The notes under the pieces: model-generated
Seen by the model: only the letters and a program-made list of their open reading frames with translations
What the model was told of the DNA's origin: nothing
The model's database searches: none
Part shown: positions 10,052-19,800 of the stretch, one piece after another
Numbering within the stretch: position 1 is the first letter of the stretch
Layout of the letters: the number at the start of each line of letters is the position of its first letter
Assembly (NCBI RefSeq): GCF_000090795.2
Contig: NW_003547033.1
Location: forward strand, 4,210-27,727
Reading direction: 5' to 3'
Source of the DNA: Amphimedon queenslandica
Taxonomy: Eukaryota > Porifera > Demospongiae > Haplosclerida > Niphatidae
Length of the DNA: 23,518 nucleotides
Made by a program: the position numbers and the translations under genes

Positions 10052-10826
10052 TTATTATCCAAACTTCATATTTGTGGCTTTACAGTATGTACAATTTTTT
10101 ATAACTTTTTAATTTCAGTAATAAAAGAATTTGTTATACCTATTGTAATTGTTTGAGACCTTTTCTTAGCCATTTTGTTCAAAGATCTGCCACCGATAAG
10201 AGAATTAGTGTCTCATATTGTATTATCCATCTCCATCATACCCATCTAACTTTGTACTATTAAATTCTGTATTAACTTGACCGTATCCTGTACAGTACTG
10301 AAGTGCATGGCCTAACTGTGGTTGTGCATCTCTTTAAGATCAATAATAGGATGTCATGTATAATTATTAATGTACTAAGACTCGGTTTTCCTAAATTTGG
10401 TTTTTATAAAGTTTAATTAATCCATTGACACACAACCTCCTTGAGTCTCTCATCTCCTCCTTCAGTAATGTACTGAGGGTACTTGCACATGAATATCTTC
10501 TATCATTAAAAGTAGTTACAATAAAGAAAGCAGCTTCCTTTTCCACACTAAGATCAAAACCATAACCATACCTTAATTCATGCTCACATTGGTGTAATTC
10601 ATCTCAAAGTGACTATGCAAGGCTGTGGTATAACTATTTTAACTAACTGTGCTTTAAACCTGGTTTACACTTACCACAAAATGCAACAGAAACAATTAAC
10701 CGCAAAATGCCAATTTTATGTCACCTTCAAAGAGTTATTGCAACAGATCGCCTACACAATTTTGACCGTTACATTATGATCAAAGTTACTAAAAAATGGC
10801 AGAAACATTAAGTCAAAAATAATTCA
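10052..10826. other. Spacer at the centre of the inverted ankyrin-Roc pair
   Basis: This is the shared 3' region of two convergent genes. A polyA signal for the left gene is present. A minus-strand frame at 10391-10603 (70 codons, no ATG, closed by TAG) has a reasonable composition but no family I recognise. It is preceded by an AG that would fit a phase-1 acceptor. It may be an exon relic or chance. Nothing else is evident. Confidence 0.4.
10120..10125 (+). terminator. AATAAA polyadenylation signal of ankyrin-Roc gene A
   Basis: A canonical AATAAA lies 69 bp after the stop codon at 10049-10051, at an ordinary distance for a short 3' UTR. Confidence 0.5.
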
Positions 10827-13800
10827 TTATATTAGATAATACAAATACTTTATTCTGATATTATTAGCAACCTCTGTCTCTCCCATTGCATCTAGTGCTG
10901 CTACTAATGATATCCAGTTTGATCCACCTCCTCTTGTCTCTCTTACTCCATCCTTTCCCTTTAGCCAGCAAGATATACACTCAATTAGACACTTCTTTAA
11001 CTTTCCTCTGCATTCATCTTCTATTGCTTTTAGTGTACGCTCATATAATCCTAAGTACAAACCCAACTGATACCAATCAGTGTAATCAAATTGTTGATTT
11101 GATGTTAATTCTTGAATAACTTTAGCAAGATCTGTAATATCTGGGTGTATCATAATAATAAGAACATTATAGCTATAATCTTTTAAGTCTTACCAAGCAG
11201 TTTATTAATGAGTGTTTCTTTTACTTCATCAGTGATTTCATGTACTTCTAGATAAATGATACTAATGACATACATGTACATGTTTAATTGTTACTTGTTC
11301 ATACCAAGCAGTTTATCAGTTTGTGTTTCTTGTACTTCAATACCCTTTTCATCATGTACATCAGTACCTACAATGTAATAAAACCAAGGCATTCTTAGTT
11401 AGTGAGTATCAGGAAGGTAATACCTGAAGCTAGGTATATAATACAATATGTACCCTAACTTTACCCATTGCAAAATTATAAACGTAGTTTAGTTTGGGGC
11501 TATTGCGTACTGGTAAATACATGTATGTAGTGTATATACTTTACCAAACTGTCCATCACTATGATGCTTCGAAGTACTCCCATGCTCCTCTTTTTTCTTG
11601 GTTTTGGTTGACTTTAATCCTTCATCTGCCTACACACATTACAATAATTATAATAATTATATAATATGCATAATGCACGTAAGTACCTCAATATTATGTC
11701 CTCCTAATAGAGATATATCATTAATATCTAATAATGATTCACATGGTAAGATCTCCGTAACTTCTTTACAGCTAGTACCAGTAGCATTTACTAAAAACTC
11801 TTCTCGCTTTTCAATAACAGACAGTATATCTTTTACGCTATACACTGTCCTTTCTCTTGGTGTATTCACAGGATAGGCTAGATCTTTAGGATCAATAACT
11901 AACTCTTTTACCTCTAGAGCGGGACAGGATTCTTTATAAACACTCATTACCTCTCCTATCACGTCTCTTCTTAGAGACACCATATTGTCACTGTAACCTT
12001 TCTTACAGGACATCATTACTAGTACACACTGGCTCTCATCCACAGTTTCTACCAGTGATCCTACACCATGACCATTAAACCAGTAAAGACCATTTCTCCA
12101 AAGCGTGCAACGACGATTTAACTTATCATCTTCTTGGGGTAGAGCCAATTTAAAGGCAAGATGTAATGAGAGGACATGGAAGTATCGAGGAGGAAAGAAA
12201 TGATGTTTATCGGTACACTGTAGACACCAACCAAACTGGTACACCTGATTAGTCATCTCCTTAGGTCTATCACTAGACAAAAGACATGGAAAATACAGCA
12301 ACCTTTCAGTCTGTTCTTTACTTGTTTCTACATCCTCTACTGCTAACTGATGAAGGTTTGTTAGTTTAAGGAAAGATGGATGTATTTCTTGACATAGTTC
12401 CATGTTCTTTAGGAAACAGATCAACATGTCAGGATCATATTTAGGGAACAGTCTAGTTAGACCAGACACACTAACAATACCAGTATTGCTAGCAATGTTA
12501 ATGTGCTCTTTGAATGTCTCTGGAGCAAAGAGAATCCCATTCACCTCAGTTAGTAGAATACCCTTATTCAAAATAACCCATACCTTGTCTTCACTTTTAA
12601 GAATACTGATCAAACCAGTTAAATGCAATGAATGAAGAAGCTCAGCAACTTCATCCTTATCATTTGGTAATACGTAGTTGTCACAGTGTTTAGATGCATA
12701 AAAGCTAGAGTTAGTATATTCTAGAGTTAGTATATTCTCTTTTCTTTCCTCCAGTAGACCGTACATCATGTGACAATAAAGACTCAAGTTCCTTCCACTT
12801 TTATTACGAATGGACTCACAGGCACTAGATAACTTATTAAAGAAGGAACCCATACCATCCCCACCAAGCTTACGACAATCTAAGAGGACACTATCACACA
12901 TTTCCCTCATAATAATCTCCCGTATTTCTTCCTTTCTCCTCCTTTGAACAGAATCATGTATCTCATCCACATGGCTGACTACTACAATGGTATGGCATTG
13001 ATGAAGAGTTTTTTGTGCTTCATTCCTCACAACTGTTAGCCACCGATGAAGCTGTTTGACTGCTTCCTTCTCCAATATATTGACTACTATCAGGAACACA
13101 CCACCAGAACCTTGTAACAGATTTTCGATGACAGCACTATGACTAGAGTAGTATTCTGAATGACCAGCGAAATCATGAAGAATGATGTTACCCAGTGTCC
13201 TGTGTTGTAGTTTATAAGGAATGATGCCAGCAGTACATGGCACTACCCCTCCAACATTTCTTAATGAACCGAGAAGGGTAAAACTAGCAGTGTGATTGAC
13301 AACATGACTAAGAGAACTTTTACCAGCTCCAGGATTACCAACAAAGAGGACGTTAACATAAGAATCAACTGGATGAGACATTTTAATCCGACCAAACTTT
13401 TTAAAAATAGAGCGAGTTTCAATATTCCCATAACAAAATGGTGTTCTACCTTCTTCATCTTTAGCCAATAGATCACATTTACCAGTTGATAGTAAAAACT
13501 CAACATTTTTTGATTGTTGTGCAATTGCAGCCCAGTGTAGAGTTGTCCACCCATAAACATTATCAGATCTATACATTGGATCACAGTTATAGTCATAAAT
13601 TAAATATTTAAGTACATCAACTGAGCCTTCCCTAGCTGCATAATGAAGTAATGTTAAGTTACCATATCTCTTTGAGGGATCGATGTCACAGTCATTTATG
13701 AGGCACTTTAAAGTATCAATGTGCTGGACAATTTTACAAGGAAGGCTAGTAAGACTGAAGTCAGTAGGTCTGCTACATGGACTGAGTAAATATTTCAATA

Positions 13801-14200
13801 CATCAAATGACTCACATTCAACTGCAATGATATAAGAATTCATCCTCTGGTATTTAATGAAGTCCCTTGGATCCCAGCCACACTCATCAATGAGATATCT
13901 CACCACATCAACATGGTTACCTTGTACAGCATAATGGAGAAAAGTAAGCCCTCGGAAATCATACTTGAGTGGATATTTTGTGAGTTGTGGAAGTTGTTCC
14001 AAGGGCAATGTCTTAGCCTTACTATCTGGTTTTATCAAATTCTGGAGCAAGGGGATAGCTTTTTGATAATGCTTATCCTCAAGAGCTAGGTTAAGCTGCT
14101 CAACGACATAGCTAAGGGCCTCTGCTTCATTTGAGGAGCTTGCTTCTTCAGCCATTGCCTCGGCCATTGCGTTTTCTCCGAGGTTTCTTCCTTCCATCAT
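10827..14200 (-). CDS. Ankyrin-Roc-COR-death domain protein B (kinase-less DAPK-like)
   Basis: This is a predicted 1009-aa paralogue of gene A on the opposite strand. Exons in transcription order are 14200-11687, 11629-11545, 11367-11305, 11247-11194 and 11140-10827. Introns are 57, 177, 57 and 53 nt, all GT-AG, with phases 0,1,1,1; only this splicing joins the C-terminal frame to the rest. Ankyrin repeats lie at about 84-111, 181-208 and 217-243. Roc has P-loop GNPGAGKSS (288-296), DFAGHSEYY and SHVD. COR-type winged-helix segments follow. A Lys-rich linker (KTKKKEEHGSTSK) and two related mini-exons lead to the death domain. The middle of Roc is identical to gene A over about 70 residues, while the ankyrin region is far more diverged. 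It probably acts in apoptosis-like or immune signalling; this is inferred from DAPK-family architecture. Confidence 0.85.
11191..11370 (-). repeat. Tandem duplication of a linker mini-exon
   Basis: Exons 11305-11367 and 11247-11194 of gene B are duplicates. Both encode a VH(D/E)-xxx-V(Q/K)ET-xxx-KLLG pattern, both are phase 1-1, and they share the donor-side block taccaagcagtttat (plus-strand reading) at 11191 and 11302. The unit is about 111 bp and includes intron sequence. Gene A has only one, different, 45-nt exon at this place. Confidence 0.7.
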
Positions 14201-14365
14201 AGAGTTGCTACAGCTATGCCTCCTAATTAATTAAAGGAGGAATAACCACACCCACAAAAGCATGGTAGAGATATAGACTACGCGAGAGACTACGTCATGT
14301 ACGTGTGTATGAAGAGAGGTGTACAGGTAAAGTTCATGAAGTTTTGTATGAAATACAATTATAGT
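14201..14365. promoter_or_regulatory. Upstream region of ankyrin-Roc gene B
   Basis: This short region precedes the gene B start codon. It contains a CCTCCT/AGGAGG inverted repeat around AATTAATT (about 14218-14240) and a CRE/ATF-like TACGTCAT at 14291-14298. Motif function is not demonstrable from sequence alone. Confidence 0.3.
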
Positions 14366-14812
14366 TATGTTAGGAGATGAGGAGCCATTCTTCAGCAAAG
14401 AAATTCCATCAAAAGGAAGCTTGAACACTTGTCAGTCGAGTCGCTCATATAGATCACGTGAGTTCATCGGGCTTCCTGTATCCGCCATTCCCACTAATTT
14501 TAATTTCCCACTAAGGTGTTACTCTCCTCAACAGAGGAGGCAACAAATTAAAAGAAGAAGAAGATAAATGTAGCTATGGTGACAGCACCAAGATGATATC
14601 GACATTATACAGACGTGAAATATGAAGAAGAGACAAACCTCTCCCACTACAGACAAGGGCAGACAGAGCGAACGTCATCATGATGACCCATAGATACTAT
14701 AGACACCAAGTGGATTATGAAACCAGAAATGGATTGTACATGAAGAGACGACGAGGGTAGACACCATGGTTGATCAGTTGAACACAAATCAAAGAGAAAG
14801 AGCTGGAAAGAT
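14366..14812. repeat. Duplicated segment X, copy 1 (interrupted)
   Basis: This segment aligns with 20372-20625. Shared blocks in order are a cattcttcag block, an aggaagcttgaa block, a gctcatatagatcacgtga block, gtagctatggtgac, ctcccactacag, gcagacag, and a gagggtagacaccatggt block running into aacacaaatcaaagagaaag. Copy 1 carries three extra stretches of about 100, 50 and 40 bp that copy 2 lacks. The 8-bp palindrome TCACGTGA (E-box, 14454-14461) is kept in both. Copy 2 directly precedes the small gene at 20628, so copy 1 may be a broken remnant of that gene's promoter/5' UTR. No intact coding frame is conserved between the copies. Confidence 0.6.
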
Positions 14813-15445
14813 AGATAAATAAATGACTGATGCAGCTGTGCATAGGTCTCGAGCCACCAGATGATACAAATCACATTGTTAGTCGATTTCTCCAGCTTAA
14901 CTTAACAAAATTATCAGTTGCTAGATAAGTTTCAGTTGTGTTGGAAAACCACTAATAAAGCTCAAGCAAATCTTATAATTTGTCTGATATATATTATCAA
15001 AATATTTCTTGATGGACCACATCCAATAAACTTCACCCATTTTTATAACAAATGAGCATATCCAGTGATTGGGCAGTGAATTCAGATAGATTGGGAATTA
15101 GAAAGTGGGTGTATTGGCAATGATAAGCAAAATAATAGCAAAATTCCTATGAAGAAGTAAGATAAGGTGTGATTGAGGTGTGGATTGTTTATTCTGGTCC
15201 TTTTACCTACTAAATTTGTGAACCACATTACAATCATATTACAGCCTTAATACCACCCAAGTATTCATTATAGTATAGTAGAGAGTATAGTTATGTGTGA
15301 TTATTATCTTGGACAGGTGCATTCACTCTCATTGTTTTTAGAATTCATTATTATCAAGTCAAGAGAAAAATATTACTGTATACCGAAGGGAGAAAAGTCA
15401 GAAAACTGAGTATGAAACAATAATTAAATTAACTATATTCAAAGT
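14813..15445. other. Non-coding stretch, 3' flank of coiled-coil gene 1
   Basis: I see no gene here. An AATAAA on the minus strand (15188-15193) could serve the coiled-coil gene ending at 15446. Parts of 15190-15445 align loosely with 22790-23226, the 3' flank of the coiled-coil paralogue at the right edge, including an acagcctt/tcagcctt block, tattcattata and agaaaagtcagaaaa. The flank was therefore duplicated with the gene. Confidence 0.4.
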
Positions 15446-16708
15446 TTAATCTTTTTTTATTTTGTTTTGAGCATCTTTTGGTGTTATTGTTTCTTCGATA
15501 ACTTTTATTGGCTTGATTTCATTCAGAACTGATTTGCTAGATATACCAAGAGAGAGCCATTGAGCATAGAGTGTGATTGCTTGTTTTTGAAACGAAGGAG
15601 CTGCCACTGCTGCCTTATCTGTAACTCTCTTCTTTAGATCAGCACAGTTGTTGCTTACATCTTCCCATGCTGTACTGAAAGTCTGAAGTGTAACTGTAAG
15701 ACCGTTGTAATTACAAATAATGTCCTGAAGACCTTGAGCTATATTTTCATTAGATTTTATCTTCTCTCTTGCCTCATTTAATTTGTTTGCTAGTTGTTGC
15801 AATTGTGAAAATGCTCTTGCTGCCTTTTGCTGTTGCTCTCTAGCTCGTGCTAAATGATGTTCTGCTTCACGTCTATGAAACCTTTCTTTTATTTCGTACT
15901 CCTCTACCAGGTTCCAATTAATAGCTCTTGCTAATGTGCATATTAAAAATTTCCATCCTTCACATTTTTCCTCCTTCTTTCTTTTCTCATGGTCAGCATT
16001 GTATCTTGCCTGGTCAGCTTGTCTTTGAGATTCAGCAGCTGCAGCTTGAGCATTTCTTAAGTCAGTTTCAGTGCGTGCCTTTTGAGCTTGTAATCTTTGT
16101 TCTTGTTTCTCTATTTCATTCTTTTTGTTCTTTAGTTCACCTCTACTGCTATATATTTCTTTCAATAGTGAGGACACTTTGTCACGACCAGTGCTGGCTT
16201 GCAACTCAATATCTCTGGCTTCTTTTGCAAGATCATTTGCTAGGCTGCCAACTTCATCCAACAATATAATGTGTGCTTCACCTTCCCTATCATCAGAAAT
16301 ATGCTCAAATGCAACATGCAATTTTTTCAAAGCCTCGTTTGATTTCTCCTCGAATTTTTGAAAGGTCAAAATGGTGGCAACCTGAAGCGAAATAATATCA
16401 TTACGGATGGACTGTGCTTTATCCTTGAATTCTGTCTTGTATGCCACTGCAGTGTAAAAACCCATGTTAGCACCTATCCCCAAATCATTAAAAGTGTTTG
16501 TAAGTGCTTTGTCATCAATCCATCCAGTCCATGGTACTAGATAGACTAGGCTAGAATCTTTTGTTGGCAGGTTTGTTAGTGAATACTCTGTACATCAGAT
16601 AAAATTAATTAAGAAATAAATAATTATTTTTGTGGACTTACTGATATCTCCAACAATAGCAGCACAGTAAATCATGAAAAATGCTATCCTGTATTTGACA
16701 TGGATCAT
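15446..16708 (-). CDS. Secretory-pathway coiled-coil protein 1 (ER-retrieval signal lost)
   Basis: This is a predicted 402-aa protein from two exons, 16708-16642 and 16587-15446, with a 54-nt GT-AG intron in phase 1. Exon 1 encodes only a signal peptide (MIHVKYRIAFFMIYCAA...). The long frame has no ATG at its left boundary, which supports the spliced start. After about 80 mostly helical residues comes coiled coil 1 (about 127-227, rich in Glu/Gln/Lys/Ala), then a hydrophobic turn with GWKFLICTLARAI (about 233-245), coiled coil 2 (about 248-307) and a C-terminal helical bundle with TAWEDVSNNC. It ends in IKKD, where the right-edge paralogue reads MKKDEL. Function is unknown. The helix-hairpin-helix plan recalls ClyA/XaxA-like alpha-pore-forming proteins, but this is only topological inference. 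It is divergent from coiled-coil gene 2. Confidence 0.75.
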
Positions 16709-16800
16709 TTTTGTGTATTAGATTCTTATATCTATATGCCTAGATCTAGATATTCGAGTAATTAGAGCATGATTTTTTAGCCTAGAGAAAGATCACTGTG
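16709..16800. promoter_or_regulatory. 92-bp bidirectional promoter between coiled-coil genes 1 and 2
   Basis: Only 92 bp separate the two divergent start codons, so both promoters and both 5' UTRs must overlap here. The stretch is AT-rich and contains tagatctagata but no clear TATA box in either direction. Co-expression is a reasonable inference. Confidence 0.55.
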
Positions 16801-19800
16801 ATGCCGACTGGATTGTGTCGATTGTGTGTTTTATTTCTGCTGTGCAGTGTTCTTTCATGTAAGTTAATTTATTTTTGACTCGTCGGTGTTTTAGGTGCTA
16901 TATTTTAATGTCCTGGAGTTTAGATTTTACTTTCATTGTTGCTAGCTGTCAATAAAGCTGCCTCTACGGTCCCTTGCCTTTGCTGTGTTCAAGTGATACT
17001 TGTTCTTTTTCCCTATTCACTCTCTAATTATGTTGTTTTTTTTTTCCTTATAGCAGAAGAATCTAAAGCATTTAGATGTAGATCTATCTAGGGGCGAGCC
17101 TATAGAGCTGTTGCAGGGATGTAATCAACGGGGTAGGCGAGGCTTCCTGTCGGCCATCTTGAGTGGCAAGAATGTACACGCAACGAATGGAGGAATGGAA
17201 ACAAACTGCGATTTTTCATCAAAGAGATATCATACTTCACTGCAGAATATTATAGAGACTTCTTTACTCAATATCTTCATCTCCTACCTTGCATTAGCCT
17301 GGAATGTCAACTGCAGAATTTATTTAATTTTTTTTCTCCATTCCCCCATTCATTCTTAGCCTTCTTGCCACCCAACATGGCGGACAATTTAGCTCAATTT
17401 TAGCCACACCCTCCCGTTGATTACTTCCGTGCAACAGCTCTATAATTTTAGGAAGTGGATATTGGTCCGGCAGCCGGACGCCTACTTCAGGGCTATTGAT
17501 CCGGCAGTCCGTTGTTCTCCGTAAAACAGCTTGTTCGCATGCGCAATAGTGCAAAATGGAACTTAGTCTTTTTATCAAGAAACCCTAATCCCAAAACCCT
17601 ACAATCCCGGAGGCTAAGATGTACGAGAGGGTGCTCTAAAAACTAAACACTAAACCCCAATCCCAACCCTACGACCCCGGAGGCTAAGATGTACGAGAGG
17701 GTGTTTATTTTTAAAAAAGTAAAAAAAGTGATTTAAAAAGAAAAAAAAAATCAAACATTGAAGCATAGTTTCAGTCAATAGTCCCAACAGGATTCGAACC
17801 ACTGACCCCATCCGTGCAATCCAGACCAGCCTCTCCACTGCACCACCGCAACCCTGCTGTATCATTGTTGCTGATTGTCGTATTTATACTTGATATCTGT
17901 ATATAAAATCGTGTATTAGTATACTGGGGCCGGCTTCGCCCCAGTATACTATATAGGGACTGCCGGACCAATAGCCCTGAAATAGGCGTCCGGCTGCCGG
18001 ACCAATATCCACTTCCATAATTTTAAACCACACGTATCTCCAATTATAGCCTTGCAAAAATGCAAAAAAAATTCTCAATCACTATGACAGTTGGCAAAGT
18101 GTTCAAAGGTCTAAGACTATTAAAGAAGAGGGAGGAATTAGCTAGGAACTTATTATTAACCAAAATTTTTGTGGCTCAAAATTCATTCTGTGGCAGACTT
18201 TAATTTACTTTTTGGCCACCTTAAACGTGTTAAATTTTCACAATTTTTAGGAAATATTAATTTTTCAATGTTTTAATTTCGCATTTTTTTAAAGCCCTAT
18301 AAGGTGGTCGTGTTGAAGATTTTTTCGAGTTAATAATTATTGCTTACAGTAAAATATTGAAAATTAATTCCATGAAATTTTGTACCCATACTGTATTTTA
18401 GCATGTATGATTAGGTCATTACCTTATTTGTTATAAGCATAGGTGAGACAGTATAGCTCAGTACTACATGTATGTATAGCTCCAAATTTTTGTCAGTCAA
18501 AAAATTTGTCAAAATCTTAATTAATTTTTTTCATTTCTGTTATAAAAAAATCAACATACTCACATGGAGTGAAAGCTTTGTTAGTTAAAAATTTTGTCAA
18601 ATAATAGTGCCTACCGTGATGATAAGTTTTAACGAAATTTTTGACTGACAAAAATTTGGAGCTATATGGTATAGCAATCCATGTTGCATATGGTATAGCA
18701 ATGCATGTTGTATTTATTTTTAAGCTATGTGTTTGCAAATTCTTTTAAGCACTTCACTACAATTAATTATTATTTTTGTTGACTAACTGCAAATATAATA
18801 TTTTTGTTATAATAGACATAGTGGCCAACAGTGAAAGCACAAAAAGACCATGTGATGTAACAATTGGTCAGGAGTCATACTCTGTATTGGAAAAACCTCC
18901 AATTCATTCACTGCTAGTTGAAGAGGCACATGAAGATGTCACCATCACAATTAACTTATACGAAATGCCAAAAGATATGCTACTAGTTGCATGGTCTTTG
19001 CATTTAGCTGAAAATGGGCTTGTTTCTTATCCTGTGATTCAGGGAAAAGTAAAGATGTCACAAATTCAAATTTTACAATTGACTGACAAATCTCAAGTGG
19101 CTATCTCTGATTTTGCAAGAGCCAGTATCAGAGTAATTGATAGCTTGGAGTCAACACATTACCACCTTTACAATGGTAACATAGAAATGGCAACAAAAAT
19201 TTATGCCTCTGTAGCAAAAGAAGCTGAAGAAATGGCTGAAACAGCAAGGACTCTTTTGAGAAAGTATGATGAAGAAGTTCAAAAGTTGAAAGACATTTTA
19301 AATGAAACATATAACACAAAGCAAGAAAATTTGAAGAAGAAGACAGATTCAGAGGTTGAAAAGGGAAAATTATCATCTGATATCAAGAAATTGGAGGAAC
19401 TCAAAAATCAAGCACATAAGAAATTTGTAGAAATGGAGTCATTGTTTAATGAGGCAAAGCAAAGTGAAAAGGATGCCCTAGAAGATGAAAATTTATTCAT
19501 GAAGTTTATAAATGGCATAACTAGCTGGTTTTTTTCAAGGTATGATTTTTTGTACATGGAACAAAATAAAGATGCTGCAATTGCTTTTCAAGCAGCAAAG
19601 TTTAAATACTTTGAGGAAATGGAAAAAGTAAGAGATGCTAAGAGTGCTCTTATAGCAAACATTGCTGAACTTACCCAAAATATGTCAAATATAGGTGATG
19701 TGCAGAAACTGGCTGATGAAGCTATTGAGTCTCTTCAGAGTGTAATTGGTTGGTTGACCAGTGTTGTAGCAGACTTTTCTAACATAGCAAAATTTTGGGA

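Larger units (their letters stand above)
17451..18016. mobile_element. Mutator-like non-autonomous element, 60-bp TIRs, 9-bp target duplication
   Basis: The terminal inverted repeats at 17451-17510 and 17957-18016 match at 58 of 60 positions by my reading, starting GGAAGTGGATATTGGTCCGG. A perfect 9-bp direct repeat ATAATTTTA flanks the element (17442-17450 and 18017-18025). Long TIRs with a 9-bp duplication are typical of Mutator-like elements. The interior carries no transposase but holds a 70-bp duplication, a tRNA-like segment and a perfect hairpin. It inserted at the right end of the preceding TA-flanked element. Confidence 0.8.

Noticed and set aside
15928..16361. Plus-strand frames opposite coiled-coil gene 1
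   Set aside because: They are antisense products of the highly biased coiled-coil codons.
17779..17852. A functional tRNA gene on the minus strand
   Set aside because: The A and B boxes are good, but the acceptor and T stems do not pair; better explained as a SINE-like fragment.
17324..18078. Minus-strand frames within the transposon cluster
   Set aside because: They run across inverted repeats and the tRNA-like segment; no domain or shared start is seen.
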